Origin: Baffinella frigidus | Lineage: Eukaryota > Cryptophyceae > Cryptomonadales > Baffinellaceae | NCBI GenBank assembly: GCA_026770585.1 | Contig: MU646325.1 | Location: forward strand, 957,458 to 981,366 | Direction: 5' to 3' | Length of the DNA: 23,909 bases | Program-made: the position numbers and the translations under genes | Notes under the pieces: model-generated | What the model was told of the DNA's origin: nothing | Databases searched by the model: none | What the model saw: only the letters and a program-made list of their open reading frames with translations | Shown here: one piece after another, positions 15,701-23,185 of the stretch | How the letters are laid out: each line of letters opens with the position of its first letter | Numbering within the stretch: position 1 is the stretch's first letter

Positions 15701-16655
15701 CGAACATGCTGGGATCACCCCCTTTTTGGATACCATAAACCCTGCGATCACCCCCCTTTTCGGTGAGCGAATTCCTCACGGCTTACCCCCCTTTCAGGTG
15801 GCGAACATGCTGCCGAACGCGCTCCTGAAGCTCGCTGCGACCGTCTCGACCGCCGTCGCCGAGGGCGGTGCGTCAATGTTGTTTTGTTGATTCCTCAACC
15901 CTAAATACTAGACCTTAAACCCTGCCCCCGCCTGAATCCCCCACCCTGAACCCTGACCGCTAAACCCTAAACCACTAAAACCTAGAACCGCTGAATCCTC
16001 AACCCTAAACCCCAAACCCCAAAATCCAAACCTTCAACCCCAAACCCCAAACCCCAAAACCTAAACCCCAAACCTCAAACCCCAAACCCCAAACCCCAAA
16101 TCCTTGACCCCAAACCCCAAACCCCAAACCCCAAACCCCAAACCCCAAACCCCAAACCCCAAACCCTGAACCCTGAACCCTCATCACAGGCACGCTCGCG
16201 CTGGCGGGAGTGACCGCTTCAGACGTTCCTGAGGTCTCCACCCAAACTCTCAACCCTCAACCCTAAACCCTAAACCCTAAACCCTAAACCCTAAACACTC
16301 AACACCAAACCCTCAACCCTAAACCCTAAACCATAAACCCTAAACCCTGAAGAAATATACAAAGTGGGCATGTCGGTCGCGATCCGAACAAACGTGTGTT
16401 GTCACAGACAGCGGCGCTTTCTCGTGCAGCATCGTTTTTCGTGATAACCCATCAAAAAGGGGGTTACCCCCCCTTTTTTTCGTGGCAACCCCTTTTTCGT
16501 GGCAACCCCTGAAATGTAACAAACGCGTGTTCTCTATCCTGCAGGTGTGCGCAGTGTACGCGAGAAACGGCATCGAAATCGACCCTGCTCTCACCCGCAG
16601 GCGCCGCCCCAACCCTCTCCCCACAGTCAACTTTTGGCGTTTGCCGAACAGTTAA
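12336..16655 (+). CDS. prmA: Ribosomal protein L11 methyltransferase (PrmA-like), internal and 3' exons, 5' end not found
   Basis: PrmA enzymes transfer methyl groups from S-adenosylmethionine to ribosomal protein L11. Six exons are supported: 12336-12556 (or 12447-12556), 13371-13449, 14627-14692, 15798-15867, 16190-16233, 16545-about 16600. Together they follow the PrmA order. SAM motif I is VLDYGTGSGVLALLAA, then RCGAGRVVGVDIDDE (acidic loop), FSVV|VANMLPNALLKLA (motif IV), EGGTLALAGVTASDVPEV, and VCAVYARNGIEID. Phases agree at every join except that 13449 and 16600 need GC donors. If exon 6 is read through, it stops at 16653-16655. The FGTGxHxTT segment that should precede motif I is not visible. 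The C-terminus is unsettled: candidate last exons lie at about 16929 and 17756. Each exon is flanked by degenerate copies of itself. Plastid targeting is possible but unproven. Confidence 0.85.
12596..12826. repeat. CT/CTCTCC microsatellite
   Basis: A long pyrimidine tract on the sense strand inside the intron after motif I. Confidence 0.97.
12814..12902. repeat. Dispersed repeat pair, copy 1
   Basis: Shares ATTACTCTC, GAGTGATCCAA, AGTCTA and CCCGCCT...CACT in order with 22258-22345, same orientation. Confidence 0.65.
13003..13449 (+). repeat. Four tandem copies of a methyltransferase acceptor and exon
   Basis: GGCAG followed by GTGTGGGGCGGGGCG occurs with starts at 13003, 13122, 13254 and 13371 (117-132 apart). 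Three encode GAGR(V/L)V-like strings; 13122 carries an inserted stretch. Only the last continues into ETLDHARSNWERQ. Between copies recur CCCAAAGTTGTCCCC and ATTAAGTTGMCGG. Confidence 0.9.
13475..13965. repeat. Interstitial telomere-like array
   Basis: (AAACCCC)n grades into (AAACCCT)n, the C-rich strand of TTTAGGG, inside the methyltransferase gene. Interrupted by ten N at 13674-13683. Confidence 0.95.
13674..13683. other. Assembly gap (10 N)
   Basis: The 73 bases before the gap (13601-13673) are identical to the 73 after it (13684-13756). Confidence 0.98.
14380..14545. repeat. TTCAGGGGTTAAGC tandem repeat
   Basis: Short units arranged in two higher-order copies of about 67 bases. G-rich on the sense strand, unlike other intron filler here. 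Confidence 0.85.
14627..15291 (+). repeat. Four copies of a methyltransferase exon with its donor
   Basis: Copies end at 14692, 14885, 15144 and 15291. They read ADDFASRTFSVV, TDDFVSRTFSLV, AEDVASHTLSVV and ESKGFASRTFSVV, each open and each ending GTG|GT. CCCTAAA filler separates them. Confidence 0.88.
15490..15812 (+). repeat. Ten-unit 33-bp array of a 3' splice site and exon start
   Basis: Units start near 15490, 15523, 15556, 15589, 15623, 15656, 15689, 15721, 15755 and 15790, each CCTTTTNRG followed by GGCGAACATGCT or a variant. Only the last leads into the VANMLPNALLKLA exon. Confidence 0.9.
15890..16189. repeat. CCCTGAA / AAACCCC filler before exon E
   Basis: A nearly complete intron of telomere-like C-rich units (AAACCCC dominant at 16003-16165) running into the TCATCACAG acceptor. 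More at 16243-16350. Confidence 0.9.
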
Positions 16656-16692
16656 CTTTTGGCTCACAGTCAACGTTTGGCGTTTGCTTATT
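16627..16692. repeat. Tandem GTCAACTTTTGGCGTTTG
   Basis: Three units of about 25 bases overlap the possible read-through stop of the methyltransferase. Confidence 0.7.
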
Positions 16693-16756
16693 GGCCCTGC
16701 GTGCCACATAGTGAGCCTCATCCGAGAACAAGTATTTTTCTTCTCAGAATCTGCAT

Positions 16757-16797
16757 GAAAATCACTACACAACTGCTTCATCTGTGTAGTAATTTTT
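16757..16797. repeat. Small inverted repeat with AAAATYACTACACA arms
   Basis: GAAAATCACTACACA and TGTGTAGTAATTTTT face each other around 10 bases. The same motif recurs in MITEs C, D and F. Confidence 0.7.
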
Positions 16798-17186
16798 ATT
16801 GCCAGACCTCTCAGAACAATACGTGTTCCCGGATTAAGCCCGTCCTAGACTCATGCCCCGAGGCGGGCCCGTCCCAGATTCAATGCTCACGGGAGAGAAA
16901 GAGTGGGGCGTCAATCTTCACGGGAGAGAAAGAGTGGGGCGGCGCCACGGTGGTGAGAAGAGCCCATTTCTTGAGTGCCGATAGGGTGAATATTCAAGTA
17001 ACTCTCCCTAGGCAGGTCCTAGGGCCCTACCGTAGGGCGAATGAGCTTGCAGACACATGAGAGATACGCAAACATAGACAATTTAAACCACCTTTTGCTA
17101 TCGTAGGGGTGGTTTTTGAGCAGTGGTCAAGCTATGTCGAGGCCAAGCTAGCAACACTATCTTGACCTGTATTAATACGAACATCC

Positions 17187-17365
17187 CACACGAGGCTATC
17201 CATGCGAACAGAATAAAAGGACATTTTTAAAACTTGTGGGAAATGATCATATTTCCTCCTGCTTTTTCCGGGGGAAACGTGATCAATTGCTGACTTTGGG
17301 CGTGTTTCCTGGGCAATAATCCAATAATTGACTCATGAATCTGTTCGCATGGATAGCCTCGTGTG
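17187..17365. mobile_element. MITE family C, copy 2
   Basis: The arms CACACGAGGCTATCCATGCG and CGCATGGATAGCCTCGTGTG match copy 1; the interiors differ. No target duplication seen. Confidence 0.85.
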
Positions 17366-17449
17366 GTCTAAATCTTCACGGGGCAGGCGGAACGGGGCGG
17401 CCACTCGAGGCTTGAAATGTGACTATTTTAAAACAGGGGTTCCTTTACA

Positions 17450-17572
17450 AGTGAAGGGTTGTGTAGTAATTTTGAAGGGGTGTGTAGTAATCTTCACACA
17501 AATAGGTGCGTTTGATATTGTTAGCTGCGTGACCAAACCCGCCTGTGACTGGTACACATTTTAAAAACTCCG
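17450..17572. mobile_element. Repeat family F, copy 1
   Basis: Matches 18245-18362 in reverse complement (TTGTGTAGTAATTTT, CACACAAATAG, GTGACCAAACCCGCC, GTGACTGGTACA). An extra GTGTAGTAAT block is present. Confidence 0.75.
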
Positions 17573-17828
17573 AATTTAAAACACTCCCTCTTGCAGCCTC
17601 GACAAGGGCGCCGTGGCGAAAAGAGCTTTCGGAAGGGCCTGCCTCGGGGCATGGGCAGGCCCGTCAAGCACTCATGCCCCGAGGCGGGCCCGTCCCCGAT
17701 TTATTTATTTGTTTATTTGTCTATTTATTTATTTATTCGATGTTCACGTGGCAGGAGGAGCGGGGCGGCGCCCGGGTGGCGAGAAGAGCTGTCGGACGGC
17801 ACTTCGGTATTCGCCCGAGAGTTTCCCC

Positions 17829-17933
17829 TATCCCTCAAGTGGCCAGTAGGCTCATACGCCCTACCGTAGGGCCCTAGGACCTGCCTAGGACCTCTTGGGG
17901 GTCAAATTTGACCGCCTGGCCACTTAAGGAATA
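17829..17933. mobile_element. MITE family B, copy 1
   Basis: TA, then TCCCTCAAGTGGCCAGTAGG, a CCTACCGTAGGGCCCTAGG core, then GGCCACTTAAGGAA and TA. A core-only relic lies at about 17000-17040. Confidence 0.85.
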
Positions 17934-18244
17934 ACCAGTCGATGACAACAGTGGCCTTTTTATAAAACCTACTAGCGGCTGTGTAAACCCTTTTTAAAAA
18001 GGATTTATATGGGATTGGTACCAATCCGCAAGAACCTCTCTCCTGAGGTGGCGAGAAGAGCTGTCGGGCGGCACTGCGGTATTCGCCTGAAGTTCCCCGT
18101 ACGACTTTTGACGAACCCGGGCAACTTTTGACGAAATCGGGTAACACTTTAGAAGACGGGTAGCTTTTGAATTAGGGCGAGAGGGATCCGAGCAGGCGTT
18201 CCACTCGAGGCTGGAGGAGGGGTCATTTTAAATATGGGGTTGTT

Positions 18245-18362
18245 TAAATTTGTACCAGTCACGGGCGGGTTTGGTCACGTAGCTCAGGGAATTCCCTGAG
18301 CGACGTGACCAAACGCGACTATTTGTGTGAAAATTACTACACAACGGTCCACTTGTAAAAGA
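18245..18362. mobile_element. Repeat family F, copy 2, with perfect central palindrome
   Basis: Inverse copy of 17450-17572. Its centre is GTTTGGTCACGT, then GCTCAGGGAATTCCCTGAGC, then the mirror arm, a strong cruciform. Both copies lie next to CCACTCGAGGCT(T/G)G. Confidence 0.8.
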
Positions 18363-18444
18363 CTTGTCAAGTTATTTTTTGAAAATACTCACATTTCTAG
18401 CCTCAATTGGTTGTACCAGGGGACGTCGATAGTCGTGGGACTCT

Positions 18445-18500
18445 TGGGGTTTAGGGTTGTGGGTTCAGGGTACAGGGTTTAACGTTCAGGGTTTAGCGTT
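18445..18500. repeat. Heptamer block GGGTTTA/GGGTTCA
   Basis: A short G-rich block on the plus strand, left of the unidentified gene; may mark the intergenic boundary. Confidence 0.6.
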
Positions 18501-18572
18501 TATTCGATGCCCGTTGATTTTGTTCGCCGCAAGTTGTCGCACACCATCCACATTTGGTGAAGTTGGTGCGGA

Positions 18573-18660
18573 CACCTAGCTCTGCCTTACTCGGGTTCAC
18601 CGACTATTCTCAAGTTGACATGCCGGGTCCGTGGTACACATCCGTCAACTTAGGCGCGAA
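18573..18660. repeat. Dispersed repeat H, copy 1
   Basis: CTAGCTCTGCCTTACTCGGG through GTCAACTTAGGCG matches 21508-21590 in reverse complement. Confidence 0.7.
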
Positions 18661-18722
18661 AAAAGCCCCGTCTCACGAAATTGAAACGGGGGTATCCATC
18701 CTGATGCGGAAGCCTCTCGCAG

Positions 18723-19683
18723 ATGGACCATCCGGCTTCTGATTGGATGCCTTGGGAGCTACTTATCGGCCGCCGCAAGAACCTCTCTCCCGAGGTCTCA
18801 ACCCTCAACCACGAACCCTACAAAGGGTACCTCGCTCATAAGAAACCGCCACTCCCTAGGACCCTACAGTAGGACCATGGCTAGGGCCCTACGGTGGTCC
18901 TGGGGGGGGGGGCGGTTTCTCATGAGCGAGGTACCCCTGTGAGGTGTCGCAGTGTGATTCGGTCTCACCAACTCGACCGCCGTAAGCACCTCTCTTCCGA
19001 GGTCAGGCCCCCTGGGGTAGGCCCGCCTCGTAATGCCGAAAGCTAACGCTAGAGAGGGACTCAAGGCAGGGTCTAGCGGTGGACTTACCTTTCTAAAACA
19101 TATTTGAAATGCGAAATGGGTGTTTAATGGGCTGAATTTAGTTTTGCATTTTAAGTGAGTCGCGTCCAAGTCAGTCCACAGCTAGCGTTGCCTCTCTGCA
19201 TGACTCGGGCCTACAGGGGTACTCGCTCATACGAAACCAACCCCCCCAAGGACCCTCCAGTAGGGCTATGCCTAGGGGCCCTACGGTGGTCCTGGGGGGG
19301 GGGGCGGTTTCTTATGAGCGAGGTTCCCCTGTGGTTTACCCGACGCGGGCCTATCATGGGTGAAGGGGAGGGTAGGCCCTAAACCCTACATGGGGTACCC
19401 CGTTCACAAGAAACTGCCCCCTTCCGTAGGGCCAGCATAATGCCCCAGGCATAGGCCTACTGTAGGGTCCTAGGGGGGGGCGCTTTCTTATGAGCGAGGT
19501 ACCCCTGTAAAGTGTTAACACCTGGGTCGGCCCTTGTATCGGATGTTTCCCTGGAGGTTGCTCCTCCAGAACGGATGTGTCCCCTCCGTAAACCCTCAGC
19601 TCTCAACACACACCGAGCAGGAGAAGCAGGCGTACATCGCGGCGCTCTCCGACGCGGCAGTCGCCTACACCGAATCCCAGTAG
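18723..19683 (+). CDS. Unidentified gene, last two exons
   Basis: Exon 18723-18794 follows a TCTCGCAG acceptor, encodes MDHPASDWMPWELLIGRRKN then LSPE, and ends GAG|GTCTCA. Exon 19621-19683 follows CCGAGCAG and encodes EKQAYIAALSDAAVAYTESQ before TAG. Both joins are phase 0 and give the continuous string RKNLSPEEKQAYIAAL, which reads like one helix. I do not recognise the protein. The intron holds three family A MITEs (18819, 19212, 19387). Degenerate copies of the RKNLSPE|donor stretch occur at 18028-18052 and 18978-19003. Copies of the last exon with its stop lie downstream. Upstream exons were not found with confidence. Confidence 0.45.
18819..18940. mobile_element. MITE family A, copy 6
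   Basis: Full arms and core, in the intron after the RKNLSPE exon. Confidence 0.9.
19212..19332. mobile_element. MITE family A, copy 7
   Basis: Full arms (one base missing in the left GGTACCTCG), core CCTACGGTGGTCCTGG. Confidence 0.9.
19387..19509. mobile_element. MITE family A, copy 8
   Basis: Left arm worn (ACCCCGTTCACAAGAAAC), right arm intact, TA at both edges. Confidence 0.88.
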
Positions 19684-19712
19684 TCAACAATGAATCAAGG
19701 TTATTGGACACC

Positions 19713-19816
19713 TATCCCTTAAGTGGCCAGTAGGATCATACGCCCTACGGTAGGGCCCTAGGACCTGCCTAGGGCTTCCACGGGCGATTATTCGCCCGTT
19801 GGTCACTTAAGGGATA
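19713..19816. mobile_element. MITE family B, copy 2
   Basis: TA, TCCCTTAAGTGGCCAGTAGG, then GGTCACTTAAGGGA and TA. 104 bases. Confidence 0.88.
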
Positions 19817-20229
19817 AACACGCGAAATGCTGGAAGTCACAGAGCGGAATGCAGGCAAGCGCGACCGTGCAAGCCACGCGTGTGCCGCTCTCACCTACAC
19901 CAAATCCCAGTAGTGTGTGGCAGGCTCTCACCTACACCAAATCCCAGTAGTGTGTGGCAGGCGGCTTTATTGAATAAGAGACTCTGGGAGAGACCTTGAT
20001 TAATACCAACATGGCTGTCATCTATGCACACACCCCCGAGGCTGTGTCTTGGAAGGACCTAGCAAATTCTCCCACGGCTGTCGCCTACACCGAATCCCAG
20101 TAGTGTCAAAGAGAGCTTGGCACAAGGCTCAGTGTGAAAGAGTGCTTGCTGGGCGCCATACAGTGTCAACTCGTGGATCAACCCTTATATCCACGGACCA
20201 CCGCGGCAGTCGCTTACACCCAATCCGAG

Positions 20230-20348
20230 TACAGGGGTACCTCGCTCATAGGAAAACGCCCCCCCCCTAGGACCACCATAGGGCCCTAGGCATAGCCCTA
20301 CCGTAGGTTCCTAGGGGGGGTTGGTTTCTTATGAGCGAGGTACCCCTG
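20230..20348. mobile_element. MITE family A, copy 9
   Basis: Inserted exactly at the TA(G) of an echo of the upstream stop codon; arms and core intact. Confidence 0.9.
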
Positions 20349-20398
20349 CCGTGTGAAGCGAATCCCAGTAGGTCGCCCCTTGCTGGGCGTCTGGTATG

Positions 20399-20454
20399 TC
20401 TCTCTCTCTCGCTCTCTGTCTCTCTTATTCTATCTCTCTCTTTCTCTCTATCAT

Positions 20455-20496
<42 letters not shown>
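20399..20496. repeat. TC/AC microsatellite
   Basis: CTCT run changing to (CA)n, joined to half a MITE. Confidence 0.97.
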
Positions 20497-20564
20497 CCCT
20501 ACAGTAGGGCCCCATGGTGGTCCTATGGGGGGCGGCGGTTTCTTATGAACGAGGTACCCCTGTA
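20496..20564. mobile_element. MITE family A, copy 10 (right half only)
   Basis: The core and right arm TTATGAACGAGGTACCCCTG remain; the left half is replaced by the microsatellite. Confidence 0.85.
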
Positions 20565-20647
20565 TGGTGTATGGTGGTATTGTGGGACGAGCGTGAAGGG
20601 CTCACGGGGCCAGGATCGAGTGCGCCTCCGCGGGTTCCCGCGAAGTG

Positions 20648-20676
20648 AGCTACCTAGAGAGCTGTCTAGGTAGCCC
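20648..20676. repeat. Hairpin
   Basis: GCTACCTAGA pairs with TCTAGGTAGC around a short loop. Confidence 0.7.
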
Positions 20677-20959
20677 TCTCCGAAGAGGGAACGTGGGACA
20701 TTTGCGGTGCGATGGTTCCCTCACTGCACTTGCCACTGAGGCGTGAGGATGTGCGCGGCCGTGATGCCTAACATTCAGGGGAGATGGTGAACCGGAACCG
20801 CTTCGGGCTGGTACCTTGGAACGTTGTGTGGCAAGAAGCGGGGGAGCGAACAGAGGAAAACCCTGTTCATTCTTTGTGGCGAGCACCACACATCGTGAAC
20901 GTTCCGCCGGGGCGCTGGTCGTCTTGTGGGTCGGATCGAGAGTATTCTGGAGCAGAATC

Positions 20960-21105
20960 CGCGGGTTCCTGCGAACAGACACAGCCTCGGAGGAGGCCAC
21001 CGACGGGATGCGGAGGGTGTTGACGATTTGTGGTGTCGGCGACAGCATGATGGCGCATCGAGGCTTCCAGATCCAGAACAGCGACCAGTCGAGCTGAGCG
21101 CGCAA
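20960..21105. CDS. Coding-like segment, strand unresolved
   Basis: Both strands are open with G/C-rich third positions. Plus: TDTASEEATDGMRRVLTICG then VGDSMMAHRGFQIQNSDQSS and a TGA at 21095-21097. Minus: LDWSLFWIWKPRCAIMLSPT then PQIVNTLRIPSVASSEAVS, inside a 151-codon open frame (20650-21105). A degraded copy of the left flank (GGATCGAG...CCGCGGGTTC) lies at 20611-20640, as for other exons here. I cannot decide which strand is coding and recognise no family. Confidence 0.25.
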
Positions 21106-21165
21106 TTAACATCTGACGCGGTCCGGATGGGGCCCGCCGCCGGTAACATCGTCGAGGTCCAGGCG

Positions 21166-21310
21166 CCCTGTTACCGAGTTAACTTGGTAACAGGGCAGAG
21201 GTCCTGAGAGCCTCTCACCGCTACCAAGGTAGGTGCAAGGTAACAGGTAGTCCCAGAATTCCCTGTTACCGTTCCCGGTAACGGAGCTCTGTAACCGTTC
21301 CCAGAAACAA
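21166..21310. repeat. Palindrome and GTAACAGGG hairpin cluster
   Basis: 21166-21195 is a 30-bp near-perfect palindrome, CCCTGTTACC then GAGTTAACTT then its mirror. GGTAACAGG/CCCTGTTACC and CCGTTCCCGGTAACGG follow up to 21305. Confidence 0.75.
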
Positions 21311-21507
21311 ACTACGCCGAGCCTTGGACGGGGGTCCAGGATCATCTGGACCGGTAAGAAATCCCTAGGGACCTAGGAGTTTCCTATGGGGTGTGAAGAC
21401 ATGTTGAGGCCAGCCCAAGAATCTTGCGTGGGACGCGGTGCGGACGATCACGCACCACGTTCGGTCTCAGTCTATTTCTTCCCGCCAATTTGGTTTCTCT
21501 TTTTCCG

Positions 21508-21590
21508 CTCACAGTTGACGAATTTGTACCGCACACCCAGCGTGTCAACTGAAGAATAGTCAGTCAACCCGACTGAGGCAGAGCTAAGAA
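21508..21590. repeat. Dispersed repeat H, copy 2 (inverted)
   Basis: Reverse complement of 18573-18660, ending GAGGCAGAGCTA. Contains two GTTGAC/GTCAAC motifs. Confidence 0.7.
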
Positions 21591-21644
21591 ACGGGGGTGG
21601 TTCCAGGATAATTCAGACCGCGCTGGATGGCCAATCAGTTGGAG

Positions 21645-21800
21645 TAACCCCTGTACACAGTGTACAGAGCATTTTGAGAAACCCCTGTACAGAGCACCTT
21701 TTGCGTCTCCCCTGTACAGAGCATTCTGAGCAACCCTTGCTGCGGGGCACCTCGCCTATCAGACGAGGAGTTGACGAGGGCGCAGCAAGGGCTCATCAGA
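21645..21800. repeat. CCCCTGTACAGAGCA tandem repeat and hairpin
   Basis: Three to four units of a MITE-end-like sequence, then AACCCTTGCTGCG mirrored by CGCAGCAAGGGCT. 21311-21507 shows nothing recognisable. Confidence 0.7.
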
Positions 21801-21846
21801 CGGCGCGCCGTGTTGTGAGGACGTAGTCTAGCAGGTCCGAGGACCC

Positions 21847-22092
21847 TACAGGGGTACCTCGCTCATATCCCTTAAGTACCCAGTAGGCGCATACGCCCTA
21901 CCGTAGGGCCCTAGGACCTGCCTAGGACTTCTTGGCCCTCAAATTTGACGGCCTGGCCACTTACATGTAAGGGATAAAAACGCCCCCCCCCTTAGGACCA
22001 CCTTAGGGCCCTAGACATACAGCTGCAGGTAGCGTAGCCTACTGTAGGGTCCTAGGAGGAGGCGCTTTCTTATGAGTGAGGTACCCCTGTAG
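21847..22092. mobile_element. MITE family A, copy 11, interrupted by family B
   Basis: Arms TACAGGGGTACCTCGCTCA and GAGTGAGGTACCCCTGTA at the outer edges, with the family B copy in the left arm. Its right edge sits at the TA of an echoed PFDN4 stop codon. Confidence 0.9.
21866..21976. mobile_element. MITE family B, copy 3, nested in a family A element
   Basis: Inserted into the left arm of the family A element at 21847-22092. TA flanks each side, and the host arm (GCTCA-TA-AAAACGCC) is restored by its removal. Confidence 0.9.
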
Positions 22093-22135
22093 TCGTCTTC
22101 TTCAAGGTCGATGTTGTTGCCGAACGTGCGCGACT
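22093..22135 (-). repeat. Echo of the PFDN4 last exon
   Basis: The minus strand reads NNIDLEEDD then TA, matching SNINLEEDD-stop of the real exon 300 bases away. The stop is cut by the MITE. Confidence 0.85.
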
Positions 22136-22397
22136 TCTGAGGCTATGCGTAGGCCAGTTACGAGTGTGCAACACCCTATCCTGGTACAAAGTTTTGAAAC
22201 CCCACATGTAAGTAGGCCCCTGTAGCATTCTCGAGTGGAACTTGAACGGCTTCTTTTTCTGATTTATTACTCTCAGTCGAGAGAAGAGTGATCCAAAAAA
22301 GTCTACGCGCCGTAAGACGTTCCCGCCTTGACACTGTAACTCGGCACTTGGCCCCTCAAAAGTACTCGGCCCCTCAAAAGTGGAGGCCCGAAGAAAG
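22136..22397. other. PFDN4 downstream region
   Basis: Holds the 22258-22345 copy of the 12.8 kb repeat and a tandem CGGCMCYTGGCCCCTCAAAAGT at about 22343-22382; otherwise nothing recognised. Confidence 0.5.
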
Positions 22398-22699
22398 CTA
22401 GTCGTCCTCTTCGAGGTTGATGTTGCTGCCTGGTTTATGGATCAAGTTTTAGGTTTTGTGGGTTTAGGGTTTCGGGTTTCGGGTTCAGGGTTTCAGGGTT
22501 CGGGTTTCGGGTTTAGGGTGTAGGGTTTCGGGTTTAGGGTTTCGAGTTTTGGGTTTTGGGTTTTGGGTTTAGGGTTTAGGGTTTAGGGTGTAGGGTTTAG
22601 GGTGTAGGGTGTAGGGTGTAGGGTGTAGGGGTGTAGGGTTTGGGGTTTACCGAATTTGAGCGAGAGCCGCCCCTTGAGTTCCCGCATCTTCTCCTGCAC
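22398..22699 (-). CDS. PFDN4: Prefoldin subunit 4, last two exons (partial gene)
   Basis: Prefoldin is the cytosolic hexamer that passes unfolded actin and tubulin to the CCT chaperonin. Exon 22699-22651 encodes VQEKMRELKGRLSLKFG and ends G|GTAAAC. Exon 22429-22398 begins after CCAG and encodes GSNINLEEDD then TAG. The phase-1 join restores a Gly codon. The product LxLKFGSNINLEEDD matches the strongly conserved end of subunit 4 (KFGSNINLE followed by acidic residues) in animals and plants. Between the exons lies a TTTAGGG/TTTCGGG heptamer repeat on the plus strand, C-rich in the sense direction. Upstream exons should lie to the right; one candidate is at about 23415-23505, the rest are not recognised and may be outside the window. 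Confidence 0.88.
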
Positions 22700-22797
22700 C
22701 TGGTTTCGGGTTAAGGGTTTAGGGTTTAGGGTTCAGGGTTCAGGGTTTGGGGGCAAGGGTTTAGGGTTCAGGGTCCAGGTTTTGGGGTTCAGGGTTG
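22440..22797. repeat. TTTAGGG-like arrays around the PFDN4 penultimate exon
   Basis: GGGTTTA, GGGTTTC, GGGTGTA and GGGTTCA units on the plus strand fill both introns (22442-22647 and 22708-22797). Confidence 0.92.
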
Positions 22798-22866
22798 AGA
22801 CTTCGTGCGCGAGGCCCGCTTCAGGAACCGCGCGAGATAGGCACGGACGGGAATACATGATTTTAA

Positions 22867-22998
22867 CCGGGGAAACCTATTTTTCTTTCATTGGATGGCA
22901 ACGAAAATTACTACACAAATCGTTCTTATTAGTGATATTAAAGAATTTGTATAGTAATTTTGGTTGGCATCAAATGAAAGAAAAATAGGTTTCCCCGG
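22867..22998. mobile_element. MITE family D
   Basis: Nearly perfect arms of about 60 bp, CCGGGGAAACCTATTTTTCT to its mirror ending GGTTTCCCCGG, with AAAATTACTACACA inside. Non-coding. No target duplication clear. Confidence 0.9.
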
Positions 22999-23112
22999 AT
23001 AAGGTTGCCATGTTGGTTTCGAAGAAAGTGATGAATGCACGTTCTCTCTCCCTAGGGGCGAGGGTTCACTTAGCAGACACCGATAACTTCGGGAATCTGT
23101 CCAAAGTTGATT

Positions 23113-23160
23113 CTCACCCGGGAAACACGCCAAAAGTCAGCAAATCTCCCCCGGAAATCC
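23113..23160. repeat. Dispersed repeat shared with the interior of MITE C copy 2
   Basis: Reverse complement of about 17266-17312 (CCGGGGGA...TGCTGACTTT...GGCGTGTTTCC). Confidence 0.6.
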
Positions 23161-23185
23161 GGGGGTGGGGGGCAACGGTGGCTGC

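Larger units (their letters stand above)
16853..18110 (+). pseudogene. Degenerate exon-like copies downstream of the methyltransferase
   Basis: CATGCCCCGAGGCGGGCCCG leads into exon-like DNA at 16853 and 17683. GGGGCGGCGCC...GTGGCGAGAAGAGC recurs at about 16935, 17763 and 18046, and a looser copy at 17595. One frame gives W-R-E-E-L-S-x-G, the other EKEWGGATVVRRA, which resembles the PrmA C-terminus. Which copy, if any, is the true last exon is unresolved. Confidence 0.45.
19658..20370 (+). repeat. Six copies of a C-terminus with stop
   Basis: TACACCGAATCCCAGTAG or close variants occur at about 19664 (gene), 19894, 19932, 20086 and 20213 (stop lost to a MITE), with a remnant GCGAATCCCAGTAG at about 20358. 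Unrelated bases lie between. Confidence 0.88.

Noticed and set aside
15490-15812. CRISPR-like regular 33-bp spacing
   Set aside because: No constant repeat with variable spacers: units are contiguous diverged copies of a splice site, and the DNA is eukaryotic.
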